A stretch of DNA of 64,000 nucleotides from Streptosporangium subroseum (GTDB taxonomy: Bacteria > Actinomycetota > Actinomycetes > Streptosporangiales > Streptosporangiaceae): positions 186,001-250,000 of the forward strand of contig NZ_FZOD01000001.1 of assembly GCF_900188345.1 (NCBI RefSeq). The letters are read 5' to 3'. Below the pieces are notes generated by a model. That model ran no database searches, was not told where the DNA came from, and worked only from the letters and a program-made list of their open reading frames with translations. Below, one piece after another: positions 25,658 to 33,469 of this stretch. The position numbers and the translations under genes are program-made. Numbering within the stretch: position 1 is the stretch's first letter; every line of letters starts with the position of its first letter.

Positions 25658-26280
25658 CAGGCGTGGCGGGTCTGGCGGGGCCGGACGGAGGCGAGGCCAC
25701 CGGCCGGCCGGCCCCGCTGTGGGTGGTGAGCGGGCCGCCGGGCGCGGGGAAGTCGACCGTGGCGGCGGCACTGCTCGCGCTGCTCGATCCGGTGCCCGCG
25801 CTGCTCGACAAGGACACCCTCTACGCCGGGTTCGTGGCGGCCACCCTCCGGGCCCACGGTCGTGAGCCCGGAGAGCGCGAGGGACCCTGGTATGACGAGC
25901 ACGTCAAGCGGCATGAGTACGAGGGGATGACGGCGACGGCCCGGCAGATCCGCTCCCACGGCTGCCCGGTGATGATCGAGGGGCCGTTCACCGGCCAGGT
26001 GCACGACGCGGAGCGGTGGGAACGCTGGGTCGAGGAACTGGGCGGGCCGCCGGTCCACCTGATCTGGATCCGCTCGGACGGCCCGACCCTGCGCTCCCGG
26101 CTGGAGGCCAGGGGACTCGCCAGGGACGCGGGGAAACTGGCCCGATTCGAGGACTACCTGCGGGCGATCAAGGTGGACGAACCGCCCGCCGTGCCGCACA
26201 TCGAGATCGACAACCGCCCCGGCGCCCCCTCCCTGGCGCTCCAGACGGCCATGATCACGGCACCCGGAAGCGGATCATGA
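25639..26280 (+). CDS. P-loop kinase/zeta-toxin-like ATPase
   Basis: A 213-residue protein with a clear Walker A ([18 protein letters not shown], about 23-40), a following DKDTLY that recalls the DxD of small-molecule kinases, and a later [19 protein letters not shown] lid-like region with Arg residues. It could be a gluconate/shikimate-type kinase, an RNA or nucleotide repair kinase, or a stand-alone zeta-like fold. No antitoxin is visible. GTG 25639 is the first plausible start. Confidence 0.7.
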   Translation: MSRDDGPGVAGLAGPDGGEATGRPAPLWVVSGPPGAGKSTVAAALLALLDPVPALLDKDTLYAGFVAATLRAHGREPGEREGPWYDEHVKRHEYEGMTATARQIRSHGCPVMIEGPFTGQVHDAERWERWVEELGGPPVHLIWIRSDGPTLRSRLEARGLARDAGKLARFEDYLRAIKVDEPPAVPHIEIDNRPGAPSLALQTAMITAPGSGS

Positions 26281-26294
26281 CTCAGGACAGGCCG

Positions 26295-26360
26295 GCTGCC
26301 AGCCGGTGACCTGCGGGGATGAAGGGCCTCAGCGCGCGCTGCCGGCCAGTGATCTGCGGG
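26295..26360. repeat. Copy of the flavoprotein gene 3' end
   Basis: The coding sequence at 26338-26360 (GCTGCCGGCCAGTGATCTGC and on) recurs at 26295-26317 with 3 mismatches in 23, 43 bp past the original, beyond the stop codon at 26329. Confidence 0.65.
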
Positions 26361-28995
26361 CGTAGGCGCGGACGTCGGCGTCGGGGTCGTCACCGGCCGC
26401 GCGCAGGGCGCGGGTCACGTCGGGCCGGGACGTCCAGGGGGCCAGGGCGAGCACCGCGGCCTTGCGGACGTCGAGGTTGTCGTCGGACAGGACGGTCAGG
26501 AGCGGTCCGACGGCGACCTCGGGCGTGGCTGCGGCCAGGCATCTGGCCGCGCCGACGCGGACCTCCCAGGCGGGGTCCTTCAGCGCCCGTACGGCCTGCG
26601 CCTCCAGAGGGTCCGCGACCGCTCCGGAAGATTCCAGGGCGGCGGCCCTGACGAGCGGGTCCGGATCCTCCGCGAGCCGGGCCAGGGCGGCGGAGGGCCT
26701 GCCGACGAGGCCGAGGCCGCGGGCGACCCAGACACGGACCTCACGTGCGGGATCGTCTGCGGCCGCGGCCACCAGGGCGGTCTCGTTCAGCGAGACGAGG
26801 CCGCGGATGGCCTCGATCCGGACTCTGCGGTCGGTGTCGGAGACGGCCCCGGCGAAGATCTCGCTTCCCCCCAGGCGCAGGGCGCGCAGGGCGTCCACCG
26901 CGGTGGCGCGTACCACCGGGTCGGGGCTCGTGACCCGCTCTGTCAGGCCGCCGCCCAGCTCCGGCGTGGCGGGCAGCACCTCCAGTAGTTCGCGGAGCCC
27001 GGTCGCCGCGGCCCGCCGTACGGTGCCGTGGCCGTCGGCGAGGGCGGCGATCAGCGCGGCACCGGTCCCCTCGGGCACGGTCTCGGTCAGCGTGGCGATC
27101 GCGGCCCGCCGGATCTTCGGGTCCTCGTCGGAGAGGTAGGGGGCGAGCTGGGCGACGCCGGGCTGGTCCTCGGCGAGCCGCTGCAGCTCCAGGATGCGCG
27201 GGGAACGGCCCACCGAGCCCCGCTCCGCCCCGCCCACGCTCGCCCGCCGTACCGCGGCGGTGGTCCGGGCCCCGAGGAGCACCGGCTCGGTGCCCGTGGG
27301 CTGGAACTCGGCCACGGGCACGAGGTAGGGCTCGACCGGCCGTTTGAGGAACTCCATGGCGCCGTCGGCGCGCTTGCGCAGGTTGAGGTGGAACAGCCAG
27401 TCGGCGTCGTCCCGTTCGGGAAGATCGGCCCTCTCGTGGTAGAGACCCCAGCGGCTCTCGGTCCGGGTGAGGGAGGAGCGGGCGGCCATCTCCGCGCAGT
27501 CGCGGATGAAGTCGACCTCGGCGCAGCGCATGAGCTCGTGCGGGGTCCGCGCGCCCATCTCCGCGATCTCGCCGCGCATCCGCTCGAAGGACTCCAGCGC
27601 GATCTCCAGCTTGGCGCCGGTCTTGGGCGGGGCGACGTAGTCGTTGACGAAGCGGCGCAGTTTGTACTCGACCTGCGGTTGCGGAGGGCCGTCGGGGTTG
27701 CGGAGCGGGCGGTAGACCAGCTCGTGGGCGGCGGCGATCTGGTCCTCGGGGAGCGTCTGCGGCACGGCGTGGCGGGCGGCGGCGTGGGTGCCCGCCAGGT
27801 CTCCGAAGACGAACGCGCCGATCATGTAGTTGTGCGGCACGCACGCCAGGTCGCCCGCCGCGTAGAGGCCGGGGACGGTGGTCGCGCCGTTCTCGTCCAC
27901 CCACACGCCCGACGCGGAGTGCCCGCCGCACAGGCCGATCTCGGAGATGTGCATCTCCACGTCGTGGGTGCGGTAGTCGTGGCCGCGCCCGGCGTGGAAG
28001 GTGCCTCGGGTGGGGCGCTCGGTGGAGTGCAGGATGCCCTCGACGGCGCTGACGGTCTCGTCGGGCAGGTGCGAGAGCTTGAGGTAGATCGGGCCGCGGG
28101 CCGAGGCGATCTCCCTCGACACCTCGGACATCATCTGGCCCGACCAGTAGTCGGAGTCGACGAAGCGCTCGCCCCTGCTGTTGACCTGGTAGCCGCCGAA
28201 CGGGTTGGCCACGTAGGCGCAGGCGGGACCGTTGTAGTCCTTGATCAGCGGGTTGATCTGGAAGCACTCGATGCCACTGAGCTCGGCACCCGCGTGGTAG
28301 GCCATCGCGTAGCCGTCACCGGCGTTGGTCGGGTTCTCGTAGGTGCCGTAGAGGTAGCCGCTGGCGGGCAGGCCGAGGCGCCCGCAGGCTCCGGTGGCCA
28401 GGATGACCGCGCCCGCCCTGACCGTGACGAACCGGCCAGAGCGGGTGTCGAACCCGGCGGCCCCCACCGCCCTGCCCCCCTGGGTGAGGATCCGCACGGG
28501 CATGAAGCGGTTCTCGATACGGACCAGCGAACGGATGTCGCGACGTCGCAGCACCCGGTAGAGCACCTTCTTGACGTCCTTGCCCTCGGGCATGGGGAGC
28601 ACGTAGCTGCCCGAGCGGTGCACGCGCCGCACCGCGTACTCGCCGTACTCGTCCTTCTCGAACTTCACCCCGTAGCCTTCGAGCCGCTTCACCATGGCGT
28701 GGCCCCGCGTGGCCGTCTGGTAGATCGTCTTCTGGTTGACGATCCCGTCGTTGGCCCGGGTTATCTCGGCGACGTAGTCCTCGGGGGTGGCCTTGCCGGG
28801 GATGACCGCGTTGTTGACGCCGTCCATGCCCATGGCCAGTGCCCCGCTGTGCCGTACGTGGGCCTTCTCCAGCAGCAGCACCCGCGCGCCGTGCTCGGCC
28901 GCGGTGATCGCGGCCATGGTTCCGGCGGTGCCGCCGCCCACGACGAGCACCTCGCATTCGAGGTCGAGGCGGTCGTCGATCGAGGGGATCTCCAC
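26329..28995 (-). CDS. AprA/fumarate-reductase-like flavoprotein with C-terminal HEAT repeats
   Basis: An 888-residue FAD enzyme. The N-terminal two-thirds are a flavoprotein of the succinate dehydrogenase/fumarate reductase/APS-reductase alpha superfamily: FAD motif VLVVGGGTAGTMAAITAAEH (about 15-34), VRHSGALAMGMDGVNN, ILATGACGRLG and the late VPGLYAAGDLA. The spacing and HSGALAMGMDG segment look closest to AprA. From about residue 600 on it becomes a HEAT/PBS-lyase-like repeat array (VRRAAATGLRELL, VRIEAIRGLVSL, VRVGAARCLAAA, VRKAAVLALAPW). GTG 28995 has AAGGAG 7 nt upstream. It follows the dicluster ferredoxin, likely its electron partner. Substrate unknown. Confidence 0.85.
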   Translation of the reverse strand: MEIPSIDDRLDLECEVLVVGGGTAGTMAAITAAEHGARVLLLEKAHVRHSGALAMGMDGVNNAVIPGKATPEDYVAEITRANDGIVNQKTIYQTATRGHAMVKRLEGYGVKFEKDEYGEYAVRRVHRSGSYVLPMPEGKDVKKVLYRVLRRRDIRSLVRIENRFMPVRILTQGGRAVGAAGFDTRSGRFVTVRAGAVILATGACGRLGLPASGYLYGTYENPTNAGDGYAMAYHAGAELSGIECFQINPLIKDYNGPACAYVANPFGGYQVNSRGERFVDSDYWSGQMMSEVSREIASARGPIYLKLSHLPDETVSAVEGILHSTERPTRGTFHAGRGHDYRTHDVEMHISEIGLCGGHSASGVWVDENGATTVPGLYAAGDLACVPHNYMIGAFVFGDLAGTHAAARHAVPQTLPEDQIAAAHELVYRPLRNPDGPPQPQVEYKLRRFVNDYVAPPKTGAKLEIALESFERMRGEIAEMGARTPHELMRCAEVDFIRDCAEMAARSSLTRTESRWGLYHERADLPERDDADWLFHLNLRKRADGAMEFLKRPVEPYLVPVAEFQPTGTEPVLLGARTTAAVRRASVGGAERGSVGRSPRILELQRLAEDQPGVAQLAPYLSDEDPKIRRAAIATLTETVPEGTGAALIAALADGHGTVRRAAATGLRELLEVLPATPELGGGLTERVTSPDPVVRATAVDALRALRLGGSEIFAGAVSDTDRRVRIEAIRGLVSLNETALVAAAADDPAREVRVWVARGLGLVGRPSAALARLAEDPDPLVRAAALESSGAVADPLEAQAVRALKDPAWEVRVGAARCLAAATPEVAVGPLLTVLSDDNLDVRKAAVLALAPWTSRPDVTRALRAAGDDPDADVRAYARRSLAGSAR

Positions 28996-29119
28996 TGCAG
29001 CTCCTTCGGGATCCGTTCGCGGGAGTCCGCGCGGCCGGCATGGGGATCGCGCGGTTCGGCGGGCAGGGTGGCGACCGTGGTCGCCTCCCACGTGCGCGGC
29101 CTTTCAGCGCGGCGGGCTT

Positions 29120-29347
29120 TCAGCGCAGCAGGTAGGGGATGTTGATGGTGACGGCGTCCACGGGGCATCGGTCGGCGCACGGCCCGCAGTACCAGCACTC
29201 GTCGACGTGCATGTACGCCTTGCCCGTCTCGTCGCTGATCGCGAGGGAGTCGAGCGGGCAGACGTCGACGCAGAGCGTGCAGCCGTCGATGCAGAGCGCC
29301 TCGTCGATGGTCACCGGGACCTCGACGCGCTGAGTGATCATGGCCAT
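29120..29347 (-). CDS. Dicluster 4Fe-4S ferredoxin (AprB-like)
   Basis: A 75-residue electron carrier with two [4Fe-4S] sites, CIDGCTLCVDVCP and CWYCGPCADRCP. The first cluster has the CxxxC variant spacing. The ATG at 29347 has GGAGA 5-7 nt upstream and overlaps the GntR gene by 10 bp; a second ATG at 29341 would give an exact ATGA overlap. Its place between regulator and flavoprotein suggests it shuttles electrons to or from the flavin, as AprB does for AprA. Confidence 0.9.
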   Translation of the reverse strand: MAMITQRVEVPVTIDEALCIDGCTLCVDVCPLDSLAISDETGKAYMHVDECWYCGPCADRCPVDAVTINIPYLLR

Positions 29348-30120
29348 GTCTTCTCCATTGAGTCGTTCAGGGAGCGCCGCAGGTGGCCGCGCATGGTCAG
29401 GCGGTCACCGCGGAAGCGGATGAACTCCAGATCCACCGGTCGCCCGTCGGCCAGGTGGGCGAGCCGTTCGATCATCAGCAGCGCCGCGCCGCGCGGGGCG
29501 CCGAGCACGGCCGCGGTGTGCGCGTCGGCGTTGACGGCCTCCAGGCTCAGCTCGGCCAGCCCGAGTTGCTGCCCGGCGATCCGCTCCAGGAGCACGAAGA
29601 TGTCGTTGTGCTCCAGGTCGGCGTCGAACAGCGGTTCACCGACGTCGCGGACGAGGTAGGTCAGGTCGAGCGAGAGCGGCAGCCCGTTGAGCCGGCGCAG
29701 GCGCTCGACGTAGACGACCGACTCTCCCGCGGCCAGGCCCAGCCGCCCGCTGACCGCCGGGGGCGGTTCGATGAGGGACATCGCGCGGACCTCGTTGGTC
29801 ACCTCGCCGTGCTCGTGGAGGACCTCGGCGAGCCCGAGCAGCCGGTGCAGACCGTGCGGGTACCTCTCGCCCGAGACCGTGGTGCCCACGCCGGGACAGC
29901 GTTCGATCAGCCCTTCGTCCCGCAGCAGGTCAAGCGCGTCGCGGACGGTGTTGCGCGAGGTGCCGAACTCGCGGGCGAGCGCGGCCTCCAGCGGTAGCCG
30001 CCCTCCGCCGAACCGCCCGTGCGTGATCTCCCCGCGCAGGAGGTCCGCCACCTGCCGGGCCCGATCGGCCCTGGGGCGCCGTCCGTCCGCGAGCGCCGGT
30101 ACGGCGGTCACCTTGTCCAT
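29338..30120 (-). CDS. GntR/HutC family transcriptional regulator
   Basis: A 260-residue regulator. The winged HTH occupies residues 20-85 (EAALAREFGTSRNTVRDALD, LRDEGLIERCPGVGT), followed by a UTRA ligand-binding domain with VVYVERLRRLNGLPLSLDLT. It is the first gene of the ferredoxin-flavoprotein operon and probably autoregulates it in response to a pathway metabolite. A CTACC-A-GGTAG palindrome lies just upstream. Confidence 0.9.
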   Translation of the reverse strand: MDKVTAVPALADGRRPRADRARQVADLLRGEITHGRFGGGRLPLEAALAREFGTSRNTVRDALDLLRDEGLIERCPGVGTTVSGERYPHGLHRLLGLAEVLHEHGEVTNEVRAMSLIEPPPAVSGRLGLAAGESVVYVERLRRLNGLPLSLDLTYLVRDVGEPLFDADLEHNDIFVLLERIAGQQLGLAELSLEAVNADAHTAAVLGAPRGAALLMIERLAHLADGRPVDLEFIRFRGDRLTMRGHLRRSLNDSMEKTWP

Positions 30121-30134
30121 GCATGCAACCCTAG

Positions 30135-30145
30135 CTACCAGGTAG
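30135..30145. promoter_or_regulatory. Candidate GntR operator
   Basis: CTACC-A-GGTAG forms an inverted repeat 15 bp upstream of the gntR start, with a near-copy of the GCTACC phrase around it. The position suits autorepression. The site is short, so this is tentative. Confidence 0.45.
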
Positions 30146-30186
30146 GAAAATAAGGGTAACGTTCGGATTGCGCCATCTAGGGCACC

Positions 30187-30233
30187 AAAAAAAGGTCCCC
30201 CACCTGGCGAAACGCATCACCAGACGGGAGACC
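30187..30233 (-). terminator. Rho-independent terminator with U7 tract
   Basis: On the minus strand GGTCTCCCGTCTGG and CCAGGTGGGGGACC form a continuous 14-bp stem (three to four wobble pairs) followed by TTTTTTT. It lies about 136 bp past the DUF6158 stop and is the clearest classical terminator in the window. Confidence 0.85.
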
Positions 30234-30369
30234 CGCCACCTTGCGAACTCAATATTTCAGGCCTGATCACGGGATCGGGCACAGCCCGATACCCCAAGCC
30301 GCCGGCCGCAGGGCCGAGGACGGCTCGACATTCCATCGTGAGGTTGTGGGGTTGTGGAGCCACGGATGG

Positions 30370-30591
30370 TCAGCGCAGCCGGGCGCCCGCCCGCAGCCGC
30401 TCGGGATCGACATCCCGGGCGGGGTGTCGGCGCAGATATTCCTGCTCCAGTTCCTCGGACCGCGTGGTGTGGTTGGCGAGCGCCTCATCGGAACCGTGCA
30501 TGAGCGTCTCCGTCCGGGTCGCGTGCAGTTGTCGCAGCTCACGGAAGAGGTCGTCCTCGGACAGGTCCTTCGGATCAATTCCCATCGTCAT
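30370..30591 (-). CDS. DUF6158-like small protein
   Basis: A 73-residue acidic/basic helical protein opening MTMGIDPKDLSEDDLFREL and ending RRHPARDVDPERLRAG, with a HGSDEALANHTTRSEELEQE middle. It resembles a small conserved actinomycete family of unknown function (DUF6158 by my recollection). Helical throughout, no membrane segment. It is divergent from lysR and followed by a strong terminator, supporting a real gene. Confidence 0.7.
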   Translation of the reverse strand: MTMGIDPKDLSEDDLFRELRQLHATRTETLMHGSDEALANHTTRSEELEQEYLRRHPARDVDPERLRAGARLR

Positions 30592-30735
30592 AGGACTCGC
30601 CTACCCCGTCACGGCCCACCTTCACCTCCCGGTCGCCCCGGCGATGCTTCCTGTTGGAACGATTCGACGAAAATCCGTCAGATTTCGTGACACATTTGCA
30701 TTGCGGGCATACCGATGTGGCCTTACGTTCCCGGT

Positions 30736-31695
30736 ATGGACCTCGAGCTCCGACACCTCAAGATCGTCCGCGCGGTCGCCGATGCCGGGAGCGTCACCAA
30801 GGCGGCCACCAACCTGGGTCTGGCCCAGCCTGCGCTGACGGCGCAACTCAAACGCATAGAGCGGGTGCTCGGCGGTGCTCTTTTCGAACGCGACCACAAC
30901 GGCGCACGAGCCACGCCCCTCGGGGAGCTGGTGCTGTCCCGGGCGATGGTGCTGCTGCCCGCCGCCCGGGAGCTTCAGGAGGAGGCCGTCAGGTTCGCCA
31001 ACGCGAGCGTGGACGTCCCCAGATATCGGCTGGGCGCCACCAACGGCCCGATCCTGGGCGGACTGGTGGACCGGCTCGCCACGGCATGGCCGACGACACC
31101 GGTGAGCACCCACACCTCCTGGTCTGCCAAGGAGCTCACCACGATGGTCATGCTCGGCCGGGTCGACTTCGCGATCATCGGCGCCTGCGGGGAGAGCTCG
31201 CCTCCGGTGGAGGGACCGGTGGCGTGGCTGACCGTGGGGACGGACCCGGTCTTCGTCCTGCTGAACGAGGATCACGCCCTGGCGGGCAGGAAGGAGGTCG
31301 AGCTGGCCGAGCTGGCCGACGAGCAGTGGACGGTCACCCCCGGTGACAGCTGCTTCGGCGACTGCTTCGCCACGGCCTGCGCCCGCTCGGGTTTCACGCC
31401 CAAGACCATCTACGAGACCGATGTGGCCACGTGCATGCACCTGGCCAAGGTCGGCCGCGCCGTGGCCCTGTGCCAGGCGACCTTCCAGCCGGCTGAGGGC
31501 CTGGCGCTGGTGCCGCTCACCGGTGCCCCGCTGCGCTGGCGGCAGTTGCTCGGCTGGCATCCGGAGACGTCCACCGCCGGAGTCGTATCGACGATCTTCG
31601 AGCACGCGAAGGCCGCCCACACCGACGCGGTACGGCGGAGCAGGCGATACGCCGGCTGGCTGGCCGACAATCCGGGCTTCGGTACCTCTCCGTGA
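30736..31695 (+). CDS. LysR family transcriptional regulator
   Basis: A 319-residue LysR-type regulator. The N-terminal HTH is standard (LRHLKIVRAVADAGSVTKAA, LGLAQPALTAQLKRIERVLG), and the effector domain starts around residue 92. Cys residues at GDSCFGDCFATAC are noticeable. ATG 30736 begins MDLELRHLK. The downstream secreted protease is separately initiated. No target is obvious from context. Confidence 0.9.
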   Translation: MDLELRHLKIVRAVADAGSVTKAATNLGLAQPALTAQLKRIERVLGGALFERDHNGARATPLGELVLSRAMVLLPAARELQEEAVRFANASVDVPRYRLGATNGPILGGLVDRLATAWPTTPVSTHTSWSAKELTTMVMLGRVDFAIIGACGESSPPVEGPVAWLTVGTDPVFVLLNEDHALAGRKEVELAELADEQWTVTPGDSCFGDCFATACARSGFTPKTIYETDVATCMHLAKVGRAVALCQATFQPAEGLALVPLTGAPLRWRQLLGWHPETSTAGVVSTIFEHAKAAHTDAVRRSRRYAGWLADNPGFGTSP

Positions 31696-31723
31696 CGTGA
31701 TGATCTCTCCATAACGTGGCGAT
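31686..31723. repeat. 19-bp tandem duplication spanning the lysR stop
   Basis: CTCTCCGTGACGTGATGAT (31686-31704, containing the TGA stop) is followed at once by CTCTCCATAACGTGGCGAT (31705-31723), 15 of 19 identical. Confidence 0.6.
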
Positions 31724-31746
31724 AGGTGACATCTGATAGAGCCGTG

Positions 31747-31790
31747 CCTCATGTGAACCCCGTTACGTTTGCGCCACCCCCCACATGAGG
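31747..31790 (+). promoter_or_regulatory. Inverted repeat that could mask the protease ribosome-binding site
   Basis: CCTCATGTG (31747-31755) and CACATGAGG (31782-31790) are perfect 9-nt complements with a 26-nt loop. The 3' arm ends in the GAGG that forms part of the AGGAG Shine-Dalgarno for the protease ATG at 31801. Confidence 0.5.
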
Positions 31791-31800
31791 AGATCAACCC

Positions 31801-33312
31801 ATGCTCCGCAGAAGTGCCGTGACGGCGGGCTTCGCGCTCGCCCTCACACTGGTGGCCACCCCCGCCATCTCCCAGACCGGACCCGGCGGAGAAACCGCCG
31901 CCCCGACGGCGTTCGCCCAGGCGCAGGCCCAGGCCGCGGCCGCCGCCCAGCCCGCACCCGCCATGATCGAAGGACTCACGCGCGACCTCGGAATCACCGC
32001 CGAGCAGGCCGCGACCCGTCTGATCAACGAGGCCGCCGCCGCCAAGGTCGGACCCGCCCTCCGCGAGCAGCTCGCCGCCGGCTTCGCCGGGGCCTGGGTG
32101 ACCGGCCCCACCTCCACCTTCGTGGTCGCCACCAGCGACTCGACGAAGGTCACCTCCATTCTCCGCGCCGGTGCCGAGGCCAAGCTCGTCAAGCACTCGC
32201 TGGCCGCGCTCGACGCCGCCAACGCGCAGCTCGACGCCGCCGCCGGCACGTCGAAGTCGGTGCCCTCCTGGTACGTCGACCTCCAGAGCAACAGCGTCGT
32301 GGTGCTGGCGGCCGACCCCGCCGCCGCCGAGGCGTTCGTGAGCGCCAGCGGCGCCGACAGGTCCCTGATCCGCGTGGAGGCCTCCACCGAGCAGCCCCGG
32401 CCGCTCTACGACGTCCGCGGCGGCGACGCCTACTACATCGGCAGCGGCTCCCGCTGCTCGGTCGGCTTCTCGGTCACCCGCGGCACCCAGGGCGGCTTCG
32501 CCAGCGCCGGTCACTGCGGCACCGCCGGAGCCACCACCAAGGGCTCCAACCAGGTCGCGCAGGGCACCTTCCAGGCCTCCTCCTTCCCCGGCAACGACTA
32601 CTCGTGGGTCGCGGTCAACTCCAACTGGACCCCGACCGGCGTCGTGAACGGCTACACCAACGGCATCGTCCAGGTCGGCGGATCCGCCGACGCGGCCGTG
32701 GGTTCGTCGGTCTGCCGGGCGGGCTCGACCACCGGCTGGCACTGCGGCACCATCCAGGCCCGCAACGCCAGCGTCACCTACCCCGAGGGCACCATCACCG
32801 GCCTCATCCGCACCAGCGTGTGCGCCGAGCCCGGCGACTCCGGCGGCTCCCTCATCTCCGGCAGCCAGGCGCAGGGCGTCACCTCCGGCGGATCGGGCAA
32901 CTGCTCCTCCGGCGGCACGACCTACTTCCAGCCGATCAACGAGATCCTGCAGGCCTACGGACTCACCCTGACCACCGGCGGAACCACCCCGCCGCCCACC
33001 GGCGGGTGCACCGGCTACCAGAACACCTACACCGGCACCCTGACCTCCAACCAGAGCGCCTACGCGACGAGCAGCACCGGCTACAGCGCCGCCGCCGGCG
33101 TGCAGCGCGTCTGCCTCGACGGTCCGACCGGCACCGACTTCGACATCTACCTGCAGAAGCTGAGCGGCTCCACCTGGACCAACGTGGCCAGCGGGGCCAC
33201 CGCCAGCCCCGACGAGGCGTTCACCTACACCGGCACCGCGGGCACCTACCGCGTCCGGGTCCACGCCTACAGCGGCTCCGGCGCCTTCCGCCTGGGCCTG
33301 ACCAGGCCGTAG
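31801..33312 (+). CDS. Secreted S1 serine protease (alpha-lytic/streptogrisin type) with C-terminal domain
   Basis: A 503-residue preproprotease. A signal peptide (cleaved after about 25) is followed by a long alpha-lytic-type pro-domain (to about 200) needed for folding, then the chymotrypsin-fold domain with the triad His238 (ASAGHCG), Asp266 (GNDYSWV) and Ser347 (GDSGGS), and three disulphide pairs. After a TTGGTTPPPTGG linker a beta-sandwich of the pre-peptidase C-terminal type follows (GCTGYQNTYTGTL ... GSGAFRLGLTRP). Start ATG with AGGAG at -9. Confidence 0.93.
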   Translation: MLRRSAVTAGFALALTLVATPAISQTGPGGETAAPTAFAQAQAQAAAAAQPAPAMIEGLTRDLGITAEQAATRLINEAAAAKVGPALREQLAAGFAGAWVTGPTSTFVVATSDSTKVTSILRAGAEAKLVKHSLAALDAANAQLDAAAGTSKSVPSWYVDLQSNSVVVLAADPAAAEAFVSASGADRSLIRVEASTEQPRPLYDVRGGDAYYIGSGSRCSVGFSVTRGTQGGFASAGHCGTAGATTKGSNQVAQGTFQASSFPGNDYSWVAVNSNWTPTGVVNGYTNGIVQVGGSADAAVGSSVCRAGSTTGWHCGTIQARNASVTYPEGTITGLIRTSVCAEPGDSGGSLISGSQAQGVTSGGSGNCSSGGTTYFQPINEILQAYGLTLTTGGTTPPPTGGCTGYQNTYTGTLTSNQSAYATSSTGYSAAAGVQRVCLDGPTGTDFDIYLQKLSGSTWTNVASGATASPDEAFTYTGTAGTYRVRVHAYSGSGAFRLGLTRP

Positions 33313-33384
33313 GAACCTCCAGGGCCGATCGGTCCATGAGCGCCCCCGGGTCTGACCAGGCCATAAGCGCCCAGGACCGACGGT
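33294..33384. repeat. Copy of the protease gene 3' end after the stop
   Basis: GGGCCTGACCAGGCCGTAGG at 33294 (with the TAG stop) and on to 33333 is echoed at 33348-33384 (GGGTCTGACCAGGCCATAAG), including the trailing CAGG-CCGA-CGGT. Period about 54 bp. Confidence 0.65.
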
Positions 33385-33469
33385 GAGCCAAGCGCCGCCG
33401 CCGCTTCCGTGAACTCTCACGGGAGCGGCGGCGGCGCCGTCATGCCCCCGGGTCGAGAACAATGGATGG

